The translations under genes and the position numbers were made by a program. The notes under the pieces were generated by a model. The model did no database searches, had not been told where the DNA came from, and saw nothing but the letters and a program-made list of their open reading frames with translations. Shown piece after piece: positions 7,961 through 15,568 of a stretch of 64,000 bases of DNA (positions within the stretch are counted from its first letter, which is position 1; every line of letters begins with the position of its first letter). This stretch comes from JBCDGH01 sp038751365. Its GTDB lineage: Bacteria; Patescibacteriota; JACMRA01. The DNA is taken from positions 8,952-72,951 of the forward strand of contig JBCDGH010000001.1 in NCBI GenBank assembly GCA_038751365.1, given 5' to 3'.

Positions 7961-8980
7961 CTAAACTTGATTGATTACTTCGAAACCTTTCAAACTACCT
8001 GTTATTGCAATTCCTATTACGGATTTAGATACATCAACTTGCTTTAGCTTTTTAGCTATTATATTCATTGTACTACCTGACCCTACAAAATCATCTACAA
8101 GTAAAGTTGTATTAAATTGGCGTTTTTCTGATACTACCATAGTTTTATCTGCATTAATTACTCTATCATCGAGATCTCTAATAGACTTTTGCTGAATCCT
8201 TACTGGAGTATTGAGTTTTTGAATCTTACATACTGGAAGTGGGATACTAAGACCTTTCTCTAATTCTTGCATAAACTGAGTGATACGTCGTGCTGTTGGT
8301 GGCACAAAAGCTATACTGTCAATTTTATGATTAATAATCAGATTCAGAATTTTTATTTCAACTATATCCACTACTTCGCCTATTAACTTTCTATTTTCGG
8401 TCTGCTTTGCTAAGAAAGTAAGTTCTGCTAATTTAGTCTTACCAAATCTCTCATAACTGTAGAAGTCAATAAAATATAGTCTATCTAAATACACTTCTTT
8501 AAAAGTTGTTTGTAATTTTGATGTCGCTTCAATTAGTGATTGGCTGTTTTTGAACCTGTTGTATTTTGCAACTATGTCAGCATACTGGCTAGCTGTTTTA
8601 ACTTTATCTAGAACCTGACCTTTATTTTGTTGCTTTTTTATCCATTCATCAAAAGCTAGCATTCCGTAAAGTATAGTACCATTGGGTCTAGAGTAAATAA
8701 AATTCTTTTCTATCTGTTCATATAGCTCTGAGTTTAAATTTGTATTAAGCTTAGGTGTTTGCGTACCAGGTATAACATTTTCTTCAAAGCTAACTAAGCT
8801 ATAATAAACTAAGGGAGGAGTACCAATTTTTTCAATTTTACCATCTGCTTCCAATTTTCTAAGTTGTTTGTGAACTGCTACGTTGGAAATACCTATTAAA
8901 TTAGCTATATCTTTAGGGCTAGCAGTACTTTGTTTGGCAATTAAATCAAGTATTTTTTTACTTGTATTAGTTTTAGGCAT
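7961..8980 (-). CDS. HTH regulator fused to a phosphoribosyltransferase domain
   Basis: 339 residues. Residues 1-60 form a winged helix-turn-helix (SPKDIANLIGISNVAVHKQLRKLEADGKI). A helical middle follows. The C-terminal third is a type I phosphoribosyltransferase: FVPPTARRITQF and the PRPP loop LLVDDFVGSGST near 290-301, as in ComFC-like proteins. HTH-PRT fusions such as PurR of Gram-positives use the PRT fold to sense a nucleotide. It has its own promoter, overlapped by a perfect inverted repeat, so negative autoregulation is likely (inference). Target genes other than itself are unknown. The C-terminal end at 7961 is about 30 residues short of many PRTs. Confidence 0.75.
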   Translation of the reverse strand: MPKTNTSKKILDLIAKQSTASPKDIANLIGISNVAVHKQLRKLEADGKIEKIGTPPLVYYSLVSFEENVIPGTQTPKLNTNLNSELYEQIEKNFIYSRPNGTILYGMLAFDEWIKKQQNKGQVLDKVKTASQYADIVAKYNRFKNSQSLIEATSKLQTTFKEVYLDRLYFIDFYSYERFGKTKLAELTFLAKQTENRKLIGEVVDIVEIKILNLIINHKIDSIAFVPPTARRITQFMQELEKGLSIPLPVCKIQKLNTPVRIQQKSIRDLDDRVINADKTMVVSEKRQFNTTLLVDDFVGSGSTMNIIAKKLKQVDVSKSVIGIAITGSLKGFEVINQV

Positions 8981-8994
8981 ATAATTTATGGTTT

Positions 8995-9013
8995 ATAGTT
9001 TACAATAAACTAT
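8995..9013. promoter_or_regulatory. Palindromic operator over the HTH-PRT promoter
   Basis: ATAGTTTA-CAA-TAAACTAT: perfect 8-bp arms around 3 bases, fully covering the -10 box. An extra half-site (GTTTATAGTTTA reading) overlaps the left arm. Best explained as the autoregulatory site of the adjacent winged-helix protein. Confidence 0.5.
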
Positions 9014-9025
9014 GTATTATGTCAA
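8997..9025 (-). promoter_or_regulatory. Promoter of the HTH-PRT gene
   Basis: Minus strand TTGACA (9020-9025), 17-bp spacer, TAAACT (8997-9002). The ATG is 16 bases after the -10 box, leaving a leader of about 10 bases. The -10 box is inside the palindrome at 8995-9013. Confidence 0.65.
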
Positions 9026-9098
9026 TAGAATTAGATATGTATAAAAACTCACAAATATAACTAGCTAGAGTTTTTAGTAAGGTGGTCTCAAACATAAT

Positions 9099-9128
9099 TT
9101 GACAAAATACGCTTTGAATAGCAACTAT
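9099..9128 (+). promoter_or_regulatory. Trigger factor promoter
   Basis: TTGACA 9099-9104, 18-bp spacer, AACTAT 9123-9128; ATG at 9138 is 9 bases further, so the leader is only a few bases. Confidence 0.5.
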
Positions 9129-9137
9129 TAGTCTATT

Positions 9138-10511
9138 ATGTCAAAGCTTGTAAAATCTGAATACGAAAATGATTTAGTTTATAATATCGACTACTTAGTA
9201 GAGAAAGATGAATATCAGACTTGGAGACAAAAGCTAATCAACCAAATACTAAGTACTGTAGAAGTAACTGGTTTTAGGAAGGGTAAAGCCCCGGATGAAC
9301 TAGCGATGAAGCAGCTAAATCTAAAGAGTGTTGAAGAAACAATTTTGCAGGAGACTATATCAAAATTTGGTACTCAAGCTCTGCAGGAAGCTAAAGATAA
9401 GCTGAAAAATGAGAGTAGAGTAGTCCAGAATCAAACTATAGACTTTAACCTAGAACATACTGGACCTAGTGAAGATGGTTTTAAATTTAGATTGGTGCTA
9501 AGTTTGCTGCCTAAGATTGATCTATCCGGGTTGGAAAAAATTCAGGAGCCCCAGATTGAGAAAGATGATTTACCTCCTAGACTCTCTAAGGCAGAGTTTA
9601 TCGCTAAAGAAGAAAGCAAATTTTTGGCTTCGTTGAATGAATATCAGAAGAGCGAAGAGGTGTCTAAAATGAACGATAAAATTCAGTTAGACTTAGTGGA
9701 GGTAGTTAAAGGTCAAGACCCAAGAGATTTAAAAGATGTCACCTACACCCTAGGAGTTAGCGAACTGCCTGAGGAATTCGTGTCAGAGTTGATTGGTGTT
9801 CAGGTAGGGCAAACTAAAAATTTTGATCTGAAGGTTCCAGCATCTAATGGGAGTACGAATAAAGGTACGTCTGTAAAATATACAATCACTGTTAAAGATC
9901 TACAGAGTCCCAAACATAGTGATATACAGGCTTTGCTAGATAATTCTGCAGAAGCTAAAAAGCAATTTGAAACCAGAGAGAAATTTAATGATTTTTTAGT
10001 TAATTATTATGACCAAGAATCAAAAGCTATTGAAGAAGACCTTAAGAAACGTAAAATAATTGAAGAGTCTTTACAGATAGTTCCAGACTTTAGTCTGCCA
10101 ATTGATAAGACTGAAGCAGAGCAGGATAGAATAATGCAGGTCATGCAAGACCAAGTTAAGAACTCAGGTCAATCTTTGGGTCAAGTTTTTAAGCAAAGTG
10201 GTATTGAGAGGGATACCACCAAAAATATTGAAGATCCGATCGAGATCAAAAAAATCGTTTCCTCTTACGTAAGTAGAGAATTTAAGTGGATTTTTATTCT
10301 AAGAAGTATTTACGAATTTAAGGTAGAAGAAAAAATTAGTAACGAACAGATTGATACTGTATCTGCAGAGATGCAAAAAAAGCCAAGAGAGTACAATTTA
10401 CAAGAGGGTCAAAACTCTGAATACTATAGAGAGATTGCCTACGATAGACTAATGAGAAGTAAATCTACAACATGGCTGTTCAATCTTGCTAGTAGTAATA
10501 CAACAAAATAG
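9138..10511 (+). CDS. tig: Trigger factor (ribosome-bound chaperone)
   Basis: 457 residues. The N-terminal ribosome-binding domain carries the signature GFRKGKAP near 46-53. The central region (about 170-260) corresponds to the FKBP-like PPIase domain (VSKMNDKIQLDLVEVVKG, LPEEFVSELIGVQVGQ). The C-terminal part is the helical cradle that holds nascent chains. The family has peptidyl-prolyl isomerase and holdase activity at the exit tunnel. The usual downstream partners clpP and clpX are not here. Confidence 0.9.
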   Translation: MSKLVKSEYENDLVYNIDYLVEKDEYQTWRQKLINQILSTVEVTGFRKGKAPDELAMKQLNLKSVEETILQETISKFGTQALQEAKDKLKNESRVVQNQTIDFNLEHTGPSEDGFKFRLVLSLLPKIDLSGLEKIQEPQIEKDDLPPRLSKAEFIAKEESKFLASLNEYQKSEEVSKMNDKIQLDLVEVVKGQDPRDLKDVTYTLGVSELPEEFVSELIGVQVGQTKNFDLKVPASNGSTNKGTSVKYTITVKDLQSPKHSDIQALLDNSAEAKKQFETREKFNDFLVNYYDQESKAIEEDLKKRKIIEESLQIVPDFSLPIDKTEAEQDRIMQVMQDQVKNSGQSLGQVFKQSGIERDTTKNIEDPIEIKKIVSSYVSREFKWIFILRSIYEFKVEEKISNEQIDTVSAEMQKKPREYNLQEGQNSEYYREIAYDRLMRSKSTTWLFNLASSNTTK

Positions 10512-10626
10512 TACCTTTATACTCTTTCCCACGATGTAAGTTAATAAATAGCCTATTTTAAAGGATTGCCAGATTTATTTTTGAACATTTGGTAGAAATG
10601 TGTAGCTTTGCCCAAATTATAGTTCA

Positions 10627-11667
10627 TTAGCTTCTGGGTAAGAGTGGTGTATCAACGATATGCACTATACCATTACTTTGGATTACATTAGGGGTAGAAA
10701 TTACAGACACATTATCTGGAGTCTCAGATTTGACTGATACAAGACTGTCTTTAGCAATAATAGTAAGCTTCTCACCGTTTAATGTTGTAAGTTGCTGATC
10801 GTCAGTAAAATCGCTTAGTAAATATTTACCTTGAACCACATGATAGGTCAGGAATGAAGTTAAGGTTTGTTTATTTTCAGGCTTCAGTAAGTTATCAACT
10901 ACTCCGTTAGGGAGCTTAGAAAAGGCATCATTATCAGGTACAAATACGGTAAATGGACCTACTCCCTCTAATGCCTCTGTTAATTCTGCCGCCTTTAAAG
11001 ATGCTACAAAACTGGTTAGATTAGGTGTAGATGAGGTGTTTTCAACAATATTTTTACTTCTTAACATGGATGTACCACCTACTGTCGGATTAAGGTCTGG
11101 CTCAAGTATATTATCTATCAAATGGCTGATACCGTTACTGTGTTCAACATCACTATCGGAGACTTCCACATTATCGACCAAAAGTTTATCTTCGGTTTTT
11201 GATATTTTAAGATCTTGACCTTGAAGTGTAGTTAGGACTTGTCCGTCTACTAACTCAGAAGTGAGGTATTTACCAGAAACAATATGATATTTCAATATTT
11301 CTTGTAATGTATTTTTATTTTCCGTCCTTAGAAGATCATCTCTAGTCTCTACAGGTAGTTCGTTGAAAGCCGTGTCAGTTGGTGCAAAGACAGTGAACGG
11401 TCCTGATTCTCGTAGACTGGTTTTTAATTCAGCTATTTGAATTGCACTATTAAAAGTTGTTAAATTACTAGCGTCCTTGAAGTTTTCAACTATATCAGCA
11501 CCTGAAGAAATCACTGCACCACCTACTATCCTTTCTCCCACCTCTTTAGTAGTTTTATTTTCTTCTTGCGCACTATTCTCCCTGACCATAGTCGTACCGA
11601 ATACTGCGCCAATAATTACAATTAGAGCAAGTATACTTGAAAAGATAATCACCTGCTTTTTAGACAT
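10627..11667 (-). CDS. Membrane-anchored protein with two fasciclin (FAS1) domains
   Basis: 346 residues. N-terminal transmembrane anchor (about 5-26), then a polar linker and two FAS1 repeats at about 58-195 and 208-344. Each has the FAS1 H1 motif (GPFTVFAPTDTAF, GPFTVFVPDNDAF) and the later YHIVSGKYL / YHVVQGKYL and SNGISHLID / SNGIVHIVD motifs. FAS1 proteins mediate adhesion in many organisms; here an outside location and surface attachment are inferred. Minus-strand TTGACA at 11697-11702 lies upstream, but the best -10 candidate is badly spaced; an ACAGCT/AGCTGT inverted repeat (11673-11699) spans that gap. Confidence 0.88.
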   Translation of the reverse strand: MSKKQVIIFSSILALIVIIGAVFGTTMVRENSAQEENKTTKEVGERIVGGAVISSGADIVENFKDASNLTTFNSAIQIAELKTSLRESGPFTVFAPTDTAFNELPVETRDDLLRTENKNTLQEILKYHIVSGKYLTSELVDGQVLTTLQGQDLKISKTEDKLLVDNVEVSDSDVEHSNGISHLIDNILEPDLNPTVGGTSMLRSKNIVENTSSTPNLTSFVASLKAAELTEALEGVGPFTVFVPDNDAFSKLPNGVVDNLLKPENKQTLTSFLTYHVVQGKYLLSDFTDDQQLTTLNGEKLTIIAKDSLVSVKSETPDNVSVISTPNVIQSNGIVHIVDTPLLPRS

Positions 11668-11805
11668 GGTATACAGCTGAAACCTTTTTTTAAAGCTGTC
11701 AATTGAGTAGGGATCAGGGTAGTATGCATTTATACAACTGTTATTTCAATATAACTTCGAGAGTTTGTTCTATATCAGGAAATCAAAAGAACCTTTAATG
11801 TAGCT

Positions 11806-12006
11806 TTAAGAGTCAGTAGGGTCAGGAATATTAGAGTCTCTAAGATACCTCCAGTCTGTAGTTCTATCTTGTGGAGTCTCTTTACCTTGAGAATCTAGAG
11901 TAAGTGGATGACCCTCAAATTGTTCATTTCCAGTATACTGCTCTACTTCTGGTTTGTTTATAGTTACTTCTTGCTCTTGGTTTGTGTTTATTTTTGGTGT
12001 TTCCAT
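11806..12006 (-). CDS. Small hydrophilic protein, unknown
   Basis: 66 residues, very polar (E, Q, N, T, D) and probably disordered, ending TTDWRYLRDSNIPDPTDS. No homology recognised. It lies between the fasciclin gene and the tRNA pair, all on the minus strand, and could be transcribed with the tRNAs. Codon use looks like its neighbours; moderate doubt remains because of its length. Confidence 0.45.
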   Translation of the reverse strand: METPKINTNQEQEVTINKPEVEQYTGNEQFEGHPLTLDSQGKETPQDRTTDWRYLRDSNIPDPTDS

Positions 12007-12036
12007 TATGTCTTATTAAAGTTTTTATGTATTTAC

Positions 12037-12110
12037 TGGTTCGGGGACAGGGATTCGAACCCCGGTTAATGGCGTCAAAGGCCACTGTCCTACCACTAGA
12101 CGATCCCCGA
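12037..12110 (-). tRNA. tRNA-Gln (UUG), CCA encoded
   Basis: Reverse complement begins TCGGGGA and ends TCCCCGA-A-CCA; the 7-bp acceptor stem is perfect. Anticodon stem GTGGC/GCCAT with loop CTTTGAC gives anticodon TTG. The T-arm has GGTTCGAATCC. The 3' CCA is present in DNA (12037-12039). Confidence 0.95.
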
Positions 12111-12122
12111 TTATAATTAACT

Positions 12123-12208
12123 TGGTGCGCGAGAAGGGATTTGAACCCTCACAAGATTGCTCTCGCTGGCACCTGAAGCCAGTGTGTCTACCGTTCCACC
12201 ACCCGCGC
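12123..12208 (-). tRNA. tRNA-Leu (CAG), CCA encoded
   Basis: Reverse complement begins GCGCGGG and ends CTCGCGC-A-CCA. The anticodon stem CTGGC/GCCAG encloses TTCAGGT, giving anticodon CAG. A long variable arm (CGAGAGCAATCTTGT region) is typical of class II tRNA-Leu. It is 12 bp upstream of tRNA-Gln on the same strand, so the two are probably co-transcribed. Confidence 0.95.
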
Positions 12209-12281
12209 GATGTAACCGATGATACATAAATAATTAAAGTAAAATTCTTAAATTGTAAAGAGAGGATTTAGGTTTTATATT

Positions 12282-12310
12282 TTGACAAACGGTCTGAAAA
12301 ATAGTAGATT
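12282..12310 (+). promoter_or_regulatory. smpB promoter
   Basis: TTGACA 12282-12287, 17-bp spacer, TAGATT 12305-12310. ATG at 12326 gives a leader near 9 bases. Confidence 0.6.
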
Positions 12311-12325
12311 GAAGCTTAGATTTAT

Positions 12326-12730
12326 ATGAATTTAGCCAGAAATAAAAAAGCTCACTTTGATTATCATATTCTTGAATCATATCAGGCTGGCTTGTCGATA
12401 TCTGGAAAAATGGTAAAACAGCTCAGGCAAAAACGAGTCAACATAACTGGAAAATATATAATATATCAAAAACTACAACTACAGATAATTGATTTTGGGA
12501 ATGATAAGCTCAGAGAGAATGTGCCACTACTTCTAAACAAAAAAGAGCAAGCAGAAATTAGTTCAAGATTGAACGAGAAGGGTATAAGCTGTGTCGTTTT
12601 AAACATATACACCCTAGGCAGATGGATAAAAGCTGAGATAGCTATCGTGCGTGGTAAAAAGAATTTTGATAAGAGGGAAAGTATAAAAAAACGTGATTTA
12701 GAAAGAGAAGAAGCTAGAAATTTACTGTGA
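12326..12730 (+). CDS. smpB: SsrA-binding protein SmpB, short form
   Basis: 134 residues (usual 150-160). Opening motif NKKAHFDYHILESYQAGL, then ISGKMVKQLRQKRVN, and the C-terminal IAIVRGKKNFDKRESIKKRD with the basic tail that enters the ribosome. The shortening is mainly an internal loop between the second and third strands. SmpB brings tmRNA to stalled ribosomes. The tmRNA gene itself was not found in this window. Confidence 0.88.
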   Translation: MNLARNKKAHFDYHILESYQAGLSISGKMVKQLRQKRVNITGKYIIYQKLQLQIIDFGNDKLRENVPLLLNKKEQAEISSRLNEKGISCVVLNIYTLGRWIKAEIAIVRGKKNFDKRESIKKRDLEREEARNLL

Positions 12731-12774
12731 TTCCAACTTTTATTAGTATTGTTCGGCTTTGCAACGTCACAAAA

Positions 12775-12803
12775 TTGACAAGATGAATTCACTTTTATAC
12801 TAT
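12775..12803 (+). promoter_or_regulatory. Promoter of the 102-residue membrane protein gene
   Basis: TTGACA 12775-12780, 17-bp spacer, TACTAT 12798-12803. A TATAAT at 12810-12815 nearer the ATG (12825) is an alternative -10 box. Confidence 0.5.
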
Positions 12804-12824
12804 CCGTGCTATAATTTATTATAT

Positions 12825-13130
12825 ATGAGTAAGAGTTTTTTCGCTGGTATGGAGGAAGTTTTTTCAAGGCTTATTTCTCTGGTTATTGCAATAACTTTTT
12901 TTCTAGTCTACGTTTTTGCGAAAGATAGTCAGGAGTTAAGAATTGATTGGTCTGGCACACTTTTTGTTTTGCTGATATTTTGGCTGGTATATGAGTTCCT
13001 GAGTTATGGATTATATGTTTTGTTTGTATATTTCACTAAACAAGGTAGAGATAAGACGATAACTGAGCTGAATAGTAATCCGGAAGAGGTTGAATCAGTA
13101 CTTGACCAAAACGGTAATAGTGAGCTTTAG
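12825..13130 (+). CDS. Small two-span membrane protein, unknown
   Basis: 101 residues from the ATG at 12825 (MSKSFFAGMEEVF). An in-frame ATG at 12759 exists, but the promoter lies between the two, so the later start is preferred. Two hydrophobic segments (about 15-33 and 46-66) and a charged C-terminal tail. No family recognised. It lies 23 bp before ssb and may be co-transcribed with it. Confidence 0.55.
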   Translation: MSKSFFAGMEEVFSRLISLVIAITFFLVYVFAKDSQELRIDWSGTLFVLLIFWLVYEFLSYGLYVLFVYFTKQGRDKTITELNSNPEEVESVLDQNGNSEL

Positions 13131-13153
13131 TAAATATACTAAAACCATGAATT

Positions 13154-13636
13154 ATGAATAAAGTATTTTTAATAGGAAATCTTACCAAAGAACCAGAAGT
13201 TAGAGTTACAGGAACTGGCAAAAAAGTTGTTAATTTTAGTATTGCCGTCAATGAAGGTAAAGATATGAATGGGCAAGAAATAGTCCAGTATTTTAACATG
13301 TCAGCTTGGGAGAGACTAGCTGATATTATAGAGCAATACGTTAAGAAGGGTACAAAAGTAGCAGTGGTAGGAAGACTTCAGAATAGAAGCTGGGACAAAC
13401 CAGATGGTACTAAAGGCTATGCTACTGATGTATCTGTGCGTGAATTAGAAATTTTGACTTCAAAAGCTGACTCAGAAAGGTTAGCTGCAGCAGCCCAAGC
13501 TACAAGTAGCAACTCGTCGAATCAACAAGCTACACCCACAAGTCAAGCTGATGATAAGACTGCAAATGAAACCAAAGCAGCTCTAGAAGTACCTGAGATT
13601 GATGTAGACAGCATCAACGTACAAATGCCGTTTTAG
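13154..13636 (+). CDS. ssb: Single-stranded DNA-binding protein
   Basis: 160 residues. OB-fold at 1-108 with the family opening NKVFLIGNLTKEPEVR, then NFSIAVNE, FNMSAWERLADI, KGTKVAVVGRLQNRSW. A flexible Q/S/T/N-rich linker leads to an acidic tail ending VQMPF, matching the partner-binding DDIPF-type tip. It acts in replication and repair beside DnaE. Confidence 0.93.
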   Translation: MNKVFLIGNLTKEPEVRVTGTGKKVVNFSIAVNEGKDMNGQEIVQYFNMSAWERLADIIEQYVKKGTKVAVVGRLQNRSWDKPDGTKGYATDVSVRELEILTSKADSERLAAAAQATSSNSSNQQATPTSQADDKTANETKAALEVPEIDVDSINVQMPF

Positions 13637-13683
13637 TTAAATATTACTAAAATTGCTAAAAAATTTTGGACTAGAACCTATAT

Positions 13684-14073
13684 TTGTACTATGATTCGTT
13701 TGCTTACATATCTTCAGACAGAGGTAAAAAAGTGAACAGAGATGATATTGTTATACAAAGTGCCTTAGTAGACGGTCAGCCTTTTACAGGTAAGTTTGAT
13801 GCAGAGACTTTAAAATTACTTCCCTATGAAGTTTTTGTGTCGGGTAGAGCAAATGACATAGCAGCTCGGATTGGGTGGTTATGCGGTCTGAAAGTAATGC
13901 GAGGAGAGACGAAGTGTAAGAGCGCAACAATCATTATCTTACTTAGAGGTAAGGAATTTGCGGCTAGATATACTCAGGAGAATAATGGATGGTATGGAAA
14001 ATTCCTAAGTGAAGATGATAAAAAAGCTATAATGAAAAGAGTTCAAAAGAGAATTAAAGAAGAGGATATATAG
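13684..14073 (+). CDS. Hypothetical protein
   Basis: 129 residues if started at the TTG at 13684; a GTG at 13732 would give 113. No family recognised. The sequence is a mixed alpha/beta soluble protein ending in a highly charged helix (DDKKAIMKRVQKRIKEED). Start choice is unusual: an ATG at 13691 in another frame opens 14 codons that end at TGA 13733-13735, overlapping the GTG, a layout typical of translational coupling. Either TTG initiation or coupled GTG initiation is possible. Confidence 0.55.
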   Translation: MYYDSFAYISSDRGKKVNRDDIVIQSALVDGQPFTGKFDAETLKLLPYEVFVSGRANDIAARIGWLCGLKVMRGETKCKSATIIILLRGKEFAARYTQENNGWYGKFLSEDDKKAIMKRVQKRIKEEDI

Positions 14074-14161
14074 CTATTGTTTTAAAGAATCAGTATAGTT
14101 CTTTCTTGCAAATTCTAAATCTTTTATCTAGCATTTCATTTGCATTCTAGAATGAATTATT

Positions 14162-14338
14162 ATGGAGAGTATCAGGAAACTCAGAAAAGTCTGTGTCCGT
14201 CTAAATCCATTTCTTTTTCTTATTGCTCTAGGCATTCTTCTTGCTGAGCTGGTTGGTATCTTCCAACCAATCCACCCGTGGATTGAAAGTATGACGTTTA
14301 TTGTATTCATACTTTCGGTTAGTATGCTAACAGACTAG
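14162..14338 (+). CDS. Small two-span membrane protein (58 residues)
   Basis: Open frame from ATG 14162 to TAG 14336-14338: basic N-terminus (MESIRKLRKVCVRLNP), a hydrophobic segment (FLFLIALGILLAELVGIF), a short polar turn with IHPW, and a second hydrophobic segment (MTFIVFILSVSML). A clear terminator follows 7 bases after the stop, supporting a real short transcript. Function unknown. Confidence 0.55.
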   Translation: MESIRKLRKVCVRLNPFLFLIALGILLAELVGIFQPIHPWIESMTFIVFILSVSMLTD

Positions 14339-14345
14339 TAAGCAA

Positions 14346-14377
14346 GGCCCTGTATCTAATTCAGGGTCTATTTTTTT
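14346..14377 (+). terminator. Intrinsic terminator
   Basis: GGCCCTG pairs with CAGGGTC (one G-T pair) across a 10-base loop, followed by T7 (14371-14377). It lies between the 58-residue protein gene and the convergent tyrS end, overlapping the last codons of tyrS. Confidence 0.75.
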
Positions 14378-15561
14378 ATGTTTTTAACTAATTCTAAACC
14401 TTTTGGGTTATTCTGAGCATATTGATATATTGGCTCGAACCAGTTGGCTAAAGTCCTAGCTACTCCGTTTTTAAGATCTAGTGGGTGTAAATTACTTGCA
14501 AAATAGTCTTTCTTTAGTTCAGAATAGCTAGTATATTCTTTATCTCCTCCAAATTTTTCTGGACGGTTTACAAACACATGTTTACCAGCAGGATAGATCA
14601 AATTTTCGCACCAATTCAGTATAGGGTTGTAAGTTTGTTCTTGTTCTATTTCTTCAAGACTTTGATCTTGTTTAGGTATTGGACAATAGGCTTTTTTCAG
14701 CTTTCTAGAGATTTCTTCGAAAGAGTCATGTACCCAAACAGCTGAGTCTGGCTTAGACTTACTCATTTTTAAGTCTTCAGTAATGTCTGCGGTCATTCTG
14801 TTTTGTACATCATTGGCACTTACTCCAAGGCTCAATAAAAGCTTATGATGTATAGCTATAGGCTTTATGTTTGCCTGACCAATTTTTATTCCAAAGTCTT
14901 CATTCATACTAGGAGCTATCTCGCGCATTAACACATGACATTTCCTTTGATCGAGACCGGCATGTACAAGATGTGACTGCAAGAAAAAAGCATCTGCTAC
15001 CTGCATTACTGGATAGCATAAAATACCAAATTCTACCGACTCTCCCTCTTTTTTCCCGGCTACAGTAACTGATTTATTAACTCTGGACAGGCTAAGGTTT
15101 CTGGCAGCTTTTATCATATAATCTAGATATCTTTGTCCTTTAGAATCTCCTCTAAAGTATTCTGAGTTAGCGTCTAGGAAGTCGATTTGATCTACATTAC
15201 AGCCCACTACTCTGCAACACTCAATAAATATTGGTTTGAAATACTGCTCTGCGACCCTATGGATGGTTTCCATTTGACCATCTAGTTTGTTGTTCAACCA
15301 AGTGTGATAGTTAGCTAACCAAATTGTACATTTTACTCCAGCTTCCTGTAATTTTTTGATTTTTAGGGCTGTTACTATGCCAGTACCCAAATGTATCTGT
15401 CCGCTAATCTCAAAACCAATATAATGCCTTATTTCTTGTTTAGACTGGTTGGATTGCACTATCAGAACCTGCAATTCTGCATCAAGCTGTTGTTCATTCG
15501 AAGGTAGTATTTCTACGGTATTAAATTTAATCGCATCCTTCAGTTTTTGGAGATCATACAT
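14368..15561 (-). CDS. tyrS: Tyrosyl-tRNA synthetase, archaeal/eukaryal type
   Basis: 397 residues. Class I Rossmann core with YIGFEISGQIHLGT as the HIGH-equivalent, LDYMIKAARN, CYPVMQVADAF, HAGLDQRKCHVL, and the KMSKS loop LKMSKSKPDSAV followed by KKAYCPIP. This wording matches the archaeal/eukaryal TyrRS, not the bacterial form, which ends in an S4 domain; no S4 is present. It charges tRNA-Tyr. It starts 7 bp after the cyclophilin gene and is likely co-transcribed with it. An archaeal-type TyrRS in a bacterium suggests old transfer (inference). Confidence 0.88.
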   Translation of the reverse strand: MYDLQKLKDAIKFNTVEILPSNEQQLDAELQVLIVQSNQSKQEIRHYIGFEISGQIHLGTGIVTALKIKKLQEAGVKCTIWLANYHTWLNNKLDGQMETIHRVAEQYFKPIFIECCRVVGCNVDQIDFLDANSEYFRGDSKGQRYLDYMIKAARNLSLSRVNKSVTVAGKKEGESVEFGILCYPVMQVADAFFLQSHLVHAGLDQRKCHVLMREIAPSMNEDFGIKIGQANIKPIAIHHKLLLSLGVSANDVQNRMTADITEDLKMSKSKPDSAVWVHDSFEEISRKLKKAYCPIPKQDQSLEEIEQEQTYNPILNWCENLIYPAGKHVFVNRPEKFGGDKEYTSYSELKKDYFASNLHPLDLKNGVARTLANWFEPIYQYAQNNPKGLELVKNIKK

Positions 15562-15568
15562 ACAACAT

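Noticed and set aside
12200..13154. tmRNA near smpB
   Set aside because: No tRNA-Ala-like ends or tag frame found in the gaps; the two tRNAs upstream are ordinary.
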